Positions 1 through 8,432 of a stretch of 64,000 nt of DNA are shown in pieces. The position numbers and the translations under genes are program-made. The notes beneath the pieces are model-generated. The model was not told where the DNA came from, did no database searches, and saw only the letters and a program-made list of their open reading frames with translations. Numbering within the stretch: position 1 is the first letter of the stretch; every line of letters begins with the position of its first letter. Origin of the DNA: Bacillota bacterium (GTDB taxonomy: Bacteria; Bacillota; Clostridia; Tissierellales; Sedimentibacteraceae); NCBI GenBank assembly GCA_023453025.1, contig JAEXUD010000059.1:1-64000 (forward strand), given 5' to 3'.

Positions 1-110
1 CGAAACTTTCAGTTTCCTCTCAGCCTATTAATAAGCTCCCGATATTTGATTAATCACATTATAAAACAAATCTGTTTTAAATGCAATATATTTAATCAAA
101 AATGCTTGAG

Positions 111-500
111 CTAAAAGTAATTTTTACCACCAAGCAGGGAATTCGGTAAATACCCGTTTATCACCGATTTTCTCATAAACAAAAGTAAATTTTTCTCATC
201 TCCTATAAGAAAGTGGTAATAATCATCATCAAAATTCAGATTTATGCCTTCCGTTCCGACATAACACATATATTTTCCCTTTAGATTAATTAAACTTCCA
301 TCCGGCCTTAAAATATGCCAGCTGCCGTCTTTAACACTTTGTACTACCTTATCCTGCCCAAGTCCTTCATAGTAATAGTAATCCGGCTCAACTTTTTGTA
401 AGTCGTAGTTAAAATCAACTCCATAGGCAAAGCTTCCTGTTGAAGACAAAATAATTACAATTGTTATTGCTAATAATATAAGTTTACTATGCTTTAACAT
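111..500 (-). CDS. Small exported protein of unknown function
   Basis: A 129-residue protein with a clear N-terminal signal sequence: basic MLKHSK, then a hydrophobic stretch of about 15 residues ending near Ser-Phe-Ala. The start ATG is preceded by a GGGGATGG-type ribosome site. The mature part holds a short 'DGSWHILRPDGSLINLKGKY' segment that looks like a single WG-type beta-propeller repeat, but one repeat is too little for a family call. It lies downstream of a frameshifted gene relic on the same strand and may itself be a shortened survivor. Function unknown. Confidence 0.6.
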   Translation of the reverse strand: MLKHSKLILLAITIVIILSSTGSFAYGVDFNYDLQKVEPDYYYYEGLGQDKVVQSVKDGSWHILRPDGSLINLKGKYMCYVGTEGINLNFDDDYYHFLIGDEKNLLLFMRKSVINGYLPNSLLGGKNYF

Positions 501-538
501 TAATCCATCCCCTTTTTATGTTTTTATATTATTCAAAC

Positions 539-855
539 TTATTGATAAATAACATTCTCATATTTATCCAATGCTTCAAGCTCTGCCACACCACTTATAT
601 TATTAAATCTATAGATTATATAACCGTTTTTTATTACAGGTATGATAATGGCAGAACCATCCCATATACCAATTTAATTCTTTCTATTCTTTCATTATAC
701 ACCACACCATAGCTAATTATATAATATTCTGTATTATATAAATTACCAATCAAACTTTTATTGCCGTCAGGTTCATGAATTATTATAGAAAAGGTAACAG
801 GAATATGAGTCTCTTATTTACCCCTTCGTGGATTTCAAGGTCTGTACAGGAAATT
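539..855 (-). pseudogene. Frameshifted gene relic
   Basis: No intact frame spans this stretch, but reading the minus strand across at least two frame changes gives a continuous protein-like sequence. One frame gives LEIHEGVNKRLI, the next gives PVTFSIIIHEPDGNKSLIG and IISYGVVYNERIERIKLVY, and the third gives WDGSAIIIPVIKNGYIIYRF and on to a TAA stop at 539. Frame changes fall near position 815 and near position 670. The parent family was not recognised. The upstream end abuts the coiled-coil gene, so the 5' part is lost or lies elsewhere. Confidence 0.6.
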
Positions 856-1794
856 TTATGACTTAATTACAAGATTGTTTAATTCATTTTTTAAACTTTT
901 TATTAATATGTTTTCTTGACTTTCTAATTTAATAAGTTTATTTGTAACATCTTCCACCTGATTTTTAACAGATAAAACGCTTTTGTATGAATCTTTTATT
1001 TTTGACTGCATGAACCAATCTGTTATGATTCCATCAAAAAATATATCGGCAAACCTGGCAAAGCCATCAGTTTCTATATGAATATCAGAATTTATCTTTA
1101 CATCAGCAAGCTCGGTTTTAAATTTGCGAAGCAGTGTCTGTGCTCTTTCAACCTCATGTTTTGTATCATCAAGCCTCGAATGTTTGGCTAAATCTGCAAT
1201 CAAGCCTCCTCCGAGCAAATCCCAGGTTCCCCATCCTTCTGCACTGCTTAGGCTGTCAAGTGCTTTATTAAGGCTATCTGCCGCATTATTGCCGGCAATA
1301 ACAGCTTCTCTTAACTCCTTGATTTTATTTTGAGAATCATTTATTTCTTGCGTAATATTTAAAATCTTTTTTGCCGTGCTCTCATCTGAATTCATAAGCA
1401 TATCCTTTTTTTGAGCATACAGAAAATTATATTGATTCTTGCAGTCTTTATATTCAGTACGCTCTTTTGACAGCTTATCAATTTCATATTCTATATTTTC
1501 CAAATCCATCACTGCCTGATCATATTTTAATTTTGCAGCTAAAGCCTCCCGTTGCTCTTCCTCCAGCCGTTCATCTAATTTACCGACAGCGGAATAAAAA
1601 ATTGATGCAATACTCTTTTTATTTAGTTTATCAACATCTGAATTTTCTTTTTCTAATATGTTTTTTAAATTTATCATCTTGTTTTTTAGATTTTCTTGTT
1701 CAGTGCGAAGTTCATTTAACATCAAATCAATCTTTTTAATTCTGTAGATTCCTTTTAGTGCTTCTTCCAGTTTGTTATTGATTTCTGTATGCAT
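856..1794 (-). CDS. Coiled-coil protein of unknown function
   Basis: A 312-residue protein with no signal peptide, so probably cytoplasmic. Residues about 5-60, 75-125 and 140-175 are rich in Lys, Glu and Leu heptads and should form coiled coils. A central glycine/tryptophan-rich segment (GWGTWDLLGGGLIADLAKHS, near residues 188-207) separates them from a last helical region. A GGGAGG site precedes the ATG. It stands alone between the decayed gene below 855 and a terminator hairpin above 1900. I recognise the general pattern from hypothetical proteins in clostridia but can give no function. Confidence 0.7.
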   Translation of the reverse strand: MHTEINNKLEEALKGIYRIKKIDLMLNELRTEQENLKNKMINLKNILEKENSDVDKLNKKSIASIFYSAVGKLDERLEEEQREALAAKLKYDQAVMDLENIEYEIDKLSKERTEYKDCKNQYNFLYAQKKDMLMNSDESTAKKILNITQEINDSQNKIKELREAVIAGNNAADSLNKALDSLSSAEGWGTWDLLGGGLIADLAKHSRLDDTKHEVERAQTLLRKFKTELADVKINSDIHIETDGFARFADIFFDGIITDWFMQSKIKDSYKSVLSVKNQVEDVTNKLIKLESQENILIKSLKNELNNLVIKS

Positions 1795-1900
1795 TTGATT
1801 CCTCCCATAATAATTTTAATACACCACTTTAATAGACGGTTTTTTAATTAATTTTGTTCCTGAAAAATTACTTCTATGCTTGTTTATAGGCATAAAAACA

Positions 1901-1956
1901 GACAGTAAATGGGTTTAACAGATTCTGTTAGGTTTCTATATAACCCATTTAGCTGT
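1901..1956 (-). terminator. Terminator of the SDR gene
   Basis: A long imperfect stem pairs 1901-1915 with 1942-1956, with a smaller hairpin (AACAG/CTGTT) nested between. On the minus strand it is followed by CTGTTTTTATG, a U-rich tail. It lies just past the stop of the short-chain dehydrogenase at 2016. Confidence 0.7.
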
Positions 1957-2015
1957 CCATAATGTCGCTCTTTTTTGTAAAGATATTATTAATCTTTTAA
2001 AATATAATACTTTTG

Positions 2016-2885
2016 TTAACCGTTTACTATATCTCCGCCGTTGATATGGATTGTTTGACCTGTTATATATGAAGAGCTGTCACTTGCTAAATAAACATAT
2101 GCTTCAGCCAGCTCTACAGGCTGCCCAGGTCTTTTTAGCGGTGTCGTCTTTCCAAAGGTGCCTACCTTTAATTTGTCAAATGTTGACGGAATCAGAGGTG
2201 TCCAGATTGGACCGGGTGCCACCTGGTTTACTCTTATTTTTTTATCAGCCAGATTTTGGGAAAGAGATCTGGTAAATGCCGTTACCGCACCTTTAGCTGC
2301 TGAATAATCTATTAAATCCTTGTTTCCCTTAAATGCTGTTACCGAACTTGTATTGATTATGCAGCTGCCTTCTTTCAGATATGGCATAGCTGCTCTGGCC
2401 AAATAGAACATAGGATATATATTTGTTCTGAAGGTATCATCTAATTGTTCATCTGTAATATATTCAATATCGGTTTGCGGGTGTTGAATTGCCGCATTGT
2501 TTACTAAAATATCCAACCCGCCGAATTGTTTAATCGTCCTTTCCACAGCTTCCTTACAAAAATTAGAATCTTTTAAATTACCCTTAATAAGCAGCGCTGT
2601 CCCGCCGTAGCTTTCAATTGCTTCGTTAGTTTCGTTGGCATCATCATCAGCTATATTATAAATAATAACCACCTTGCAGCCTTCCTTGGCATAAGCAACT
2701 GACACTGCTCTTCCTATTCCGCTGTCTCCTCCTGTTATGATAGCTATTTTGCCGGTTAATCTGTTATATCCTTTGCAATTAGTATCATCATATATGGGCT
2801 GAGGATACATTTCACTTTCTTTTCCGGGCTCCGGCTGTGTCTGACCTTGAATATCCTGCGGTGTATACATCAAATTTGGATTCAT
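2016..2885 (-). CDS. SDR family oxidoreductase, YhdF/YghA-like
   Basis: A 289-residue short-chain dehydrogenase/reductase. The Rossmann nucleotide motif TGGDSGIG is near residues 51-58, the NNAA motif near 128-131, and the catalytic Ser...Tyr-x-x-x-Lys is seen as Ser plus YSAAK near 193-197. The extra N-terminal ~40 residues rich in Pro and Gln (TPQDIQGQTQPEPGKESEM) are typical of the general-stress SDR group that includes B. subtilis YdaD and YhdF and E. coli YghA. Substrate is not known; members of this group act on sugar alcohols or aldehydes. It is monocistronic, with its own terminator downstream. Confidence 0.85.
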   Translation of the reverse strand: MNPNLMYTPQDIQGQTQPEPGKESEMYPQPIYDDTNCKGYNRLTGKIAIITGGDSGIGRAVSVAYAKEGCKVVIIYNIADDDANETNEAIESYGGTALLIKGNLKDSNFCKEAVERTIKQFGGLDILVNNAAIQHPQTDIEYITDEQLDDTFRTNIYPMFYLARAAMPYLKEGSCIINTSSVTAFKGNKDLIDYSAAKGAVTAFTRSLSQNLADKKIRVNQVAPGPIWTPLIPSTFDKLKVGTFGKTTPLKRPGQPVELAEAYVYLASDSSSYITGQTIHINGGDIVNG

Positions 2886-3044
2886 CTTAATTTACATTCC
2901 TTTCACATTTAATTTCTTTTGAATTTATTATTTCCAAAAGCCTTTATTCAATGCAAAAAGGATTAATCCTATTACTTAATTATAAAATCATCGGACTGAC
3001 TTTAATTGTCTTAAGAGCTTGCAATCATATTAAATGTCGCCTTG

Positions 3045-3150
3045 TCACCACGGACGTACATTTTCCAACCATCCCTGTTTCTTCCAATAGTTGTGTAATG
3101 TTATAAGTGCTGCCCTTGTGTTCGACTCCATAAACAACGGCTATTTTCAT
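3045..3150 (-). pseudogene. Internally deleted flavodoxin-like reductase relic
   Basis: An ATG at 3150 opens 20 codons reading MKIAVVYGVEHKGSTYNITQ, the N-terminal FMN-binding start of a flavodoxin-fold reductase. One base later, in another frame, the sequence reads YWKKQGWLENVRPW and a TGA stop at 3045. These two ends match the first 20 and last 14 residues of the intact reductase at 14773-15471 (MNITVIYGTEHRGSTFNIVQ and YWEKQGWLENVRPW). About 200 internal codons are missing, with a net frame change. Confidence 0.85.
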
Positions 3151-3362
3151 GATGGCTGATATCGTCCTTTGGCTTGCAAGGAAAAATCTTCTTAGATTTT
3201 ATTTTTTATAAGACATCCCTCTCTCTTACTGCTTCATTATATCATATTATAATAAACAGACAAATAATTATATTTTCCGAAAAATTTATAACATGCATTT
3301 CAAGACACCTCCGCTTATATGTTGTAATCATAATAATTTGATATATCGTTCCTAAAAGTTTA

Positions 3363-3391
3363 TTGCAAAATTTGACATAGTAAAATATAAT
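3363..3391 (+). promoter_or_regulatory. Promoter of the thioesterase/OadB-like operon
   Basis: TTGCAA at 3363-3368 and TATAAT at 3386-3391 are separated by exactly 17 bases and sit 42 bases upstream of the first gene of the plus-strand operon. An overlapping TTGACA at 3372 has no well-placed partner. Confidence 0.6.
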
Positions 3392-3433
3392 TAAAATAAC
3401 GTTCTTTTAAAAATGTAATTGGAGGTAAAATAC

Positions 3434-3853
3434 ATGTTTGACAATAAAATAATAGTAGGTCTTTCAACAATTTATAAAAAGGAAAGCAGAATACTTGAAA
3501 CCTTATGTTCTTCCGGAACCACCGGAACACTGAATCATTTGCTTACAACTCCGCAGATTATGGAAATTATAATCGAAGCATCCTATAATATGCTTGACCC
3601 GTTATTGCCGAACGGCTACATTACAGTTGGTAAATATATAGAGCTTTCACATGAGCACCCTACACTGACTTTAACCGGCGGAATTATTTCTGCAATTTTA
3701 ACTGTAACAAAAATAGACGGAAACAAAATTTTTCTGGACTTTACGTGCTATGATGAAATCGGTTTAATTTGCAAGGGTGTATATGAAAGAGCAATTGTCA
3801 ATAAGGATAGTTTAATGGAAGCAGCCTACAAACGAGCTCAAACCATAATATAA
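3434..3853 (+). CDS. FlK-like hotdog thioesterase
   Basis: A 139-residue protein of the FlK (fluoroacetyl-CoA thioesterase-like) hotdog group. Family features visible: an early 'SSGTTGTLNHLLTTPQIMEI' segment with the Ser/Thr and 'TP' region, a Glu near residue 51 (IIEAS), 'YITVGKYIELSHEHP' with the conserved VG and His, and the closing 'GLICKGVYERAIV'. The family hydrolyses acyl-CoA thioesters; the substrate here is unknown. The start is ATG 3434, because GGAGGT at 3421-3426 is 7 bases before it; an upstream in-frame TTG at 3419 would overlap the ribosome site. It heads an operon with two tiny membrane proteins and an OadB-like pump subunit, which suggests acyl-CoA removal tied to the transporter, an inference only. 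Confidence 0.8.
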   Translation: MFDNKIIVGLSTIYKKESRILETLCSSGTTGTLNHLLTTPQIMEIIIEASYNMLDPLLPNGYITVGKYIELSHEHPTLTLTGGIISAILTVTKIDGNKIFLDFTCYDEIGLICKGVYERAIVNKDSLMEAAYKRAQTII

Positions 3854-3877
3854 ATAAATTAAACGAGGTGAATTACA

Positions 3878-3967
3878 TTGATTAATATAAATCCATTTGC
3901 TAAAATTGCTATTGTTATTGTCATTGCAATCATATTTGTAATTTCTGTCAGAAAGGAATTGAAATAA
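3878..3967 (+). CDS. 29-residue membrane microprotein
   Basis: A TTG codon at 3878, 7 bases after GAGGTG, opens 29 codons: MININPFAKIAIVIVIAIIF followed by VISVRKELK. It is a single membrane helix with a basic C-terminal tail. It sits 24 bases after the thioesterase and 34 before the next small gene. No family name is known to me; a small accessory subunit of the OadB-like protein downstream is the natural guess. Confidence 0.55.
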   Translation: MININPFAKIAIVIVIAIIFVISVRKELK

Positions 3968-4001
3968 CAGAAGGTACCATTATTTCAGGAGGATATAAAA
4001 A

Positions 4002-4130
4002 ATGAAGGAATCTGTTTCTTTTGCTTTTACTGTTTATTTATTGGGATTTGCGGTTTCTATATTTATTGCCGCACTGATTAAATTTATATTGTTTGTTATT
4101 AGAAAATACTCAAAAAGAACACAAAACTAA
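4002..4130 (+). CDS. 42-residue OadG-like small membrane subunit
   Basis: ATG at 4002 follows CAGGAGGATATAAAAA, a strong ribosome site. The 42-residue product is one membrane helix (about residues 8-34) with a basic tail RKYSKRTQN. Size, topology and place just before an OadB-like gene resemble OadG-type gamma subunits of sodium-translocating decarboxylases, which begin with one membrane helix, though the C-terminal cytoplasmic region of true OadG is missing. It ends 21 bases before the OadB-like start. Confidence 0.65.
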   Translation: MKESVSFAFTVYLLGFAVSIFIAALIKFILFVIRKYSKRTQN

Positions 4131-4151
4131 ATTATAAGGACGTAAAAAGTT

Positions 4152-5360
4152 ATGATAGAATTATTGAATATTTTTCAAGGAATTGGTACTCTTTTTGCTC
4201 AAGAACCCAATATTGCAATAGCCAGAATCGCACTTATTTTATTAGGAATCTTAATGGTATATTTAGGGAAAAGGGAAATTCTTGAACCTTTAATTATGAT
4301 CCCCATGGGCTTTGGCATGGCAGCTGTAAACTCGGGTGTTCTTTTCTTAAGCTCTACGCAAATAGGAACTATCTTCATGGACCCGTTGGTAACTAATACG
4401 GAAGAGCTGATGAGCATAATACAAATAGACTGGCTGCAGCCTATTTTTACGTTTGCTTTCAGTAACGGATTGATAGCATGCTTAGTTTTTATGGGTATAG
4501 GTGTAATATCTGACGTTGGAAGTGTTCTGAAGTTCCCATTTACAGGAATGCTGATTGCAATGTTTGCCGAGCTTGGAACTGTGGCAACATTCCCGATTGC
4601 ACACGCCATGGGTCTTTCTTACGGTGAAGCTGCAGCTGTATCTCTTATAGGAGGTGCTGATGGTCCAATGGTCTTGTTTGCATCACTGACCCTTGCAAAG
4701 GATTTATTCGTTCCCATAACAATTGTGGCATATCTTTACCTGAGCCTGACCTATGGAGGATATCCGTTTCTTGTAAGGCTTTTAATTCCAAAGGATATAC
4801 GAAGCATAGTAATAAAAACCACTAAAAAAAGCAACAGTATAACCTCCGGTGAAAAGCTTTCATTTGACATTATAGCGTGCATCGTGCTTTGTCTTTTGTT
4901 TCCGTCTGCCGCACCGCTGTTCTTAAGCTTCTTCCTCGGAAATGCCATACGTGAATCCGGAATGACAAGATATGCAAGACTGTTAGAAGATGTTTTTCTT
5001 TACTCCGCAACCTTCTTTTTAGGTCTGATGTTAGGTGTGCTTTGTGAAGCAAGCACAATCCTGAATCCCAAAATATTGCCGCTGCTGGTTTTGGGAATTG
5101 TAGCATTGCTTTTATCCGGTATCGGCGGTATTATAGGCGGATATGTGATTTACTTTATTAACGGTAAGAACTTCAATCCTGTTATAGGTATTGCCGGTGT
5201 TTCATGCGTTCCAACCACTGCTAAGGTTGCTCAAAAAGAAGTGAGCAGAGTGACACGCTACAGCTTTATCCTGGAATACGCCATGAGCGCAAGCATCTGC
5301 GGTGTAATTACTTCTGCCATTTTGACAGGTATATACATAACCTTTGTACCTTTACTGTAA
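4152..5360 (+). CDS. OadB-like sodium-translocating decarboxylase beta subunit homologue
   Basis: A 402-residue polytopic membrane protein of the OadB/GcdB/MmdB family, which couples decarboxylation of a carboxybiotin carrier to sodium export. The signature GGADGP at residues 167-172 keeps the Asp known to be essential in Klebsiella OadB. In the C-terminal region the usual M-G-P-N-V-A-G-V-I-G-S-A is replaced by M-S-A-S-I-C-G-V-I-T-S-A, so the conserved Asn of that helix is a Ser. No alpha (carboxyltransferase) or biotin-carrier gene is nearby. The protein may therefore work as a transporter with another energy source or partner. Spacing (21 bases) puts it in one operon with the genes from 3434. 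Confidence 0.85.
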   Translation: MIELLNIFQGIGTLFAQEPNIAIARIALILLGILMVYLGKREILEPLIMIPMGFGMAAVNSGVLFLSSTQIGTIFMDPLVTNTEELMSIIQIDWLQPIFTFAFSNGLIACLVFMGIGVISDVGSVLKFPFTGMLIAMFAELGTVATFPIAHAMGLSYGEAAAVSLIGGADGPMVLFASLTLAKDLFVPITIVAYLYLSLTYGGYPFLVRLLIPKDIRSIVIKTTKKSNSITSGEKLSFDIIACIVLCLLFPSAAPLFLSFFLGNAIRESGMTRYARLLEDVFLYSATFFLGLMLGVLCEASTILNPKILPLLVLGIVALLLSGIGGIIGGYVIYFINGKNFNPVIGIAGVSCVPTTAKVAQKEVSRVTRYSFILEYAMSASICGVITSAILTGIYITFVPLL

Positions 5361-5368
5361 AAATTTTG

Positions 5369-5406
5369 AGGACCTTTTGTTGGACTAAAATCCAGCTTAA
5401 GGTCCT
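5369..5406 (+). terminator. Terminator after the OadB-like gene
   Basis: GAGGACCTT at 5369-5377 pairs with AAGGTCCT at 5399-5406, with an inner TGGA/TCCA pairing. The flanks are T-rich on both strands, so it may serve both the plus operon and the convergent minus gene ending at 5423. Confidence 0.7.
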
Positions 5407-5422
5407 TCCTCTCAATGCTTTC

Positions 5423-5998
5423 TCATACCACCTCGATAGTTTTTCTGATGTTGCTTACTATTTTTGCGAAATATACTGTAATAATAATCAAATACAGCCC
5501 TGCGACAGTGATAAAAAGCTTATTTGAAATATTTAATGCAATGGCTTCCAGCACCAGCCCAATTATATTAAGCACAACATACTTTCTTTGAGTTTTTTCT
5601 AAATTGTCTGCTTCAGTAAGCTGTTCTCTTTCTCTGTATAAATTGATGGTACCTGAAATTATATTAAATGCCATAATTAAAATTATCGAGCTGACCAAAA
5701 TAGATAATCCCTTATCTATAATTTGTTTAATCGGATGCAAGTCCAAGCCCGCGCCTATTAAGTTATTTGAGAAACCATAACTTAAAATAGCCATAAATAA
5801 TGAATAACACATTAAAAGATTCGCAAGTGAATTAGCAATTTTAAAATCCTTTGTCTCAAATTCCTCATATAGTATATATACTCCTGAGCCAAGAATGAAA
5901 TATCCTATAAAATCCGGTAAAATATTTACAGATCCCAGGTTAATATCAAATATTGCAATTAAAAATCCCCAAAATATTTTTTTATAGCCTTGCTCCAT
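5423..5998 (-). CDS. Polytopic membrane protein, unknown function
   Basis: A 191-residue protein with about six hydrophobic segments (near residues 8-24, 30-46, 58-75, 98-118, 140-156, 160-178). A charged cytoplasmic loop, NLYREREQLTEADNLEKTQR, lies near residues 118-137. The pattern is familiar from unnamed clostridial membrane proteins. Its ATG overlaps the stop of the upstream gene (TAATG), so the two are translationally coupled and probably act together. Confidence 0.7.
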   Translation of the reverse strand: MEQGYKKIFWGFLIAIFDINLGSVNILPDFIGYFILGSGVYILYEEFETKDFKIANSLANLLMCYSLFMAILSYGFSNNLIGAGLDLHPIKQIIDKGLSILVSSIILIMAFNIISGTINLYREREQLTEADNLEKTQRKYVVLNIIGLVLEAIALNISNKLFITVAGLYLIIITVYFAKIVSNIRKTIEVV

Positions 5999-6876
5999 TA
6001 TTTAACTCCTATTTCCTTAAAATATTGTATAATGTCTTTTTCTCTGAGAAATACATGTGCAGGCTGATAGTTCAGATTCAGTATGCGCATACTTTCTTGA
6101 TTTCCCTCCGAATCTGTTAATGCTATTCTCTTTTGAATTTCATAAGCATTATATTTTCTCATGTCTTGCGTCGCAAACTTGAATTGGCTGTCAAGAGTCA
6201 ACGAGTCATCAGATGTTATATGAACAGGATAATTAAGCTGACGAATATCCTTACCGTTTAGTGAAAGGTTAAATATATCTTTTATTTCTTCATCTAAATT
6301 TGAAGTAATGCTGTTTATAGTTAAATTATCATTGGCAATAAATACTGTGGTTGACGAATTATCATCAGATGAGCTGACATATGTTGATGTTAAAGATTCT
6401 GTTTGCTTTCTATTCTTGTGAAGCACAATTTTGCCTATATTTACTTCCTGTACATCTCCATTATCGTATTTTATAACTGCTTTCTCCAATACAGCACGTT
6501 CTTCATTATTATCCTTCTCATATGAATTTATGGGTTGAAACTCCAGAGATATTATATTGTAATTATAGTGTGTGAATTTTTCAGTCCTATAATATCTGTT
6601 ATTAAATTGATAGTTTATATTACCTATATGAACATATGCAAAATCATTTGGCATCTGCGGAAATTTTATTTCGTTTATTTTTCTGTTATCAATTGAATTG
6701 GTAATAACGTGAATATCAATATTTGTATTGTAGTTAATTTCTATATCATAATAATGCTTTAAAAACACAGCCTCATCTATGTAAAACTGCATATATACAA
6801 ACAGGCTGATGAGAAAGCATATTGCAACAGTTATTAAGCCATATTTTAAAATTGCAGCATTACGTATTTTTTGCAT
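5998..6876 (-). CDS. Membrane-anchored extracytoplasmic protein, unknown function
   Basis: A 292-residue protein with one N-terminal membrane helix (about residues 13-31) and a large polar domain that should lie outside the cell. It has no recognisable motif; beta-rich segments with many Asn, Asp and Ser resemble a secreted beta-sandwich. A GGAGGAG site precedes the ATG. It overlaps by one base with the polytopic membrane gene downstream and is 75 bases from the exported protein upstream, so an operon of envelope proteins is likely. Confidence 0.65.
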   Translation of the reverse strand: MQKIRNAAILKYGLITVAICFLISLFVYMQFYIDEAVFLKHYYDIEINYNTNIDIHVITNSIDNRKINEIKFPQMPNDFAYVHIGNINYQFNNRYYRTEKFTHYNYNIISLEFQPINSYEKDNNEERAVLEKAVIKYDNGDVQEVNIGKIVLHKNRKQTESLTSTYVSSSDDNSSTTVFIANDNLTINSITSNLDEEIKDIFNLSLNGKDIRQLNYPVHITSDDSLTLDSQFKFATQDMRKYNAYEIQKRIALTDSEGNQESMRILNLNYQPAHVFLREKDIIQYFKEIGVK

Positions 6877-6950
6877 TTCTCCTCCTTATGATGCCGAAAT
6901 ACCCCCCTCGTTTCACCGGGTTTGATTAGAATATATGCTTTCTATTGCAG

Positions 6951-8354
6951 CTACTTAAGCTTTTTTTTCTTAATTTTACTTGCAATTGAAGCAATCACTA
7001 TTAATATAAAAATCCCTGTTATTCCGATGACAATAGGAGCAAAGTAACCGAAACTGCTGTTTATTCGTCCTTCAATCCTATCCGGCAATGTTATTCTTTC
7101 CTTTGAATAAAGTGTAAATGACAAATCATTTTCCGGCAGGCTTTCTAAAGCGGCCGTGTAAATGTTATTTTCCTCTTTATTTAATTCAATGCTGCTGTCG
7201 ACAATGTAAGGCGCTTCCGGTGGAGTAATTATTTTAATTGTCAAGTTATTGAATTTATTCCAGTTTTCTGCAGGATTTAAAATATAATCAAATAAGTACA
7301 GAGGACTTGAAGTCTTTCTTTTGTCTATTGTTCCGTTTGTTTTATAGCTTACATTAACCTCCTTATCCGAAGCGGGAAGAAATTCTACAGTATAAACTAA
7401 GGTTATTATTCTTTCATTATAGCTTTCAGCAAAAATGTCATGTTCTGAACAAAATCCCAGATTATTTACAAAATATTTATCCAGCGCACCAGCATAAAGA
7501 TTGTACAGTTGAATATCTGAAATGTGTTTAAAATTAGCGAGATAATAGCTTTTTACATAATCGAGCAAGTAAGTTTTAACATCAACTTCTTTTTCAAGTA
7601 TTTCATAAGTAAATAAATTTGTTTCTTCCTTTAAGGAACCAATAGTATATCCGCTGATATTAAAATCAATATCTTCTCCTAAAACATAAATCTCCGCAGC
7701 CTGAGGTTCAAAGCAGCCGGAAGCCATCCTTACTTTTCCGTCACTCCGGCTAAAGCTATTAAAGTTTTTTATGAGAATATTTGTTTTTTCCTGGTCATAA
7801 CTAAAATCAACAGTAAAATCTATTCCTTCATCCGTACTTGGTTTTATTTTTATATAATAAAGTTTGCCAATTTCATCAGCGGCAAAATTATTAGCTTGAT
7901 AAATATCGTGGGATATTGTATTAACGATTTCATCAAAATCAAAATTATTCTCCTTAGTGTCTTCAAGACTATTGTCATAATTCCCAACAGCCTTGCCTAT
8001 ATAAGCCTCATAGGGCAGCTCTTTGCCGTCAGCAGTTATTTTTATGTCATCATAGTTAATATTATCCAGCCTTTCTACAAAAGGGAATGCCATTTGAACT
8101 GATTGGGGCTCATTAGCAGGGTTAGCCATTTCATATTCTGCAGTTACTATAGCCTTAACAGAAAATAAATCCATGGTTTCATCAGAAAAATCAAACACAA
8201 GGTTTTCGCTTCTTACTTCAATGGGTGAGTTTTTATCAACTGTCATTATATCAGATGATGGATAGCCCTGCCAATATACAGGTCCTGAATTGGCAAAAAC
8301 AATGGTATATGTGGAAATAATCAAAATAATAATGCTTTTTATTAATTTTTTCAC
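6951..8354 (-). CDS. Exported protein with C-terminal membrane anchor
   Basis: A 467-residue protein with a signal peptide (residues 1-21, ending in Ala-Asn) and a C-terminal membrane helix near 438-460 followed by KIKKKKLK, so most of it lies outside the membrane, anchored at its C-terminus. The start is GTG with AAGGAGG five bases upstream. Early residues (GPVYWQGYPSSDIMTVDKNS) and the alternating hydrophobic pattern suggest beta domains. I do not recognise a named family. The KKK cluster may simply be the stop-transfer signal. It is first of three adjacent envelope genes on this strand. Confidence 0.65.
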   Translation of the reverse strand: MKKLIKSIIILIISTYTIVFANSGPVYWQGYPSSDIMTVDKNSPIEVRSENLVFDFSDETMDLFSVKAIVTAEYEMANPANEPQSVQMAFPFVERLDNINYDDIKITADGKELPYEAYIGKAVGNYDNSLEDTKENNFDFDEIVNTISHDIYQANNFAADEIGKLYYIKIKPSTDEGIDFTVDFSYDQEKTNILIKNFNSFSRSDGKVRMASGCFEPQAAEIYVLGEDIDFNISGYTIGSLKEETNLFTYEILEKEVDVKTYLLDYVKSYYLANFKHISDIQLYNLYAGALDKYFVNNLGFCSEHDIFAESYNERIITLVYTVEFLPASDKEVNVSYKTNGTIDKRKTSSPLYLFDYILNPAENWNKFNNLTIKIITPPEAPYIVDSSIELNKEENNIYTAALESLPENDLSFTLYSKERITLPDRIEGRINSSFGYFAPIVIGITGIFILIVIASIASKIKKKKLK

Positions 8355-8432
8355 TATATCCTCCTTAGGTTATCAACCCGAAATATAATTTCTCATAACA
8401 TTTTGATGGTACAGAATACACATCCCTATATC

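Noticed and set aside
518..712. Plus-strand open frame of 64 codons
   Set aside because: It lies over the minus-strand gene relic, has no ribosome site and codes for a low-complexity product.
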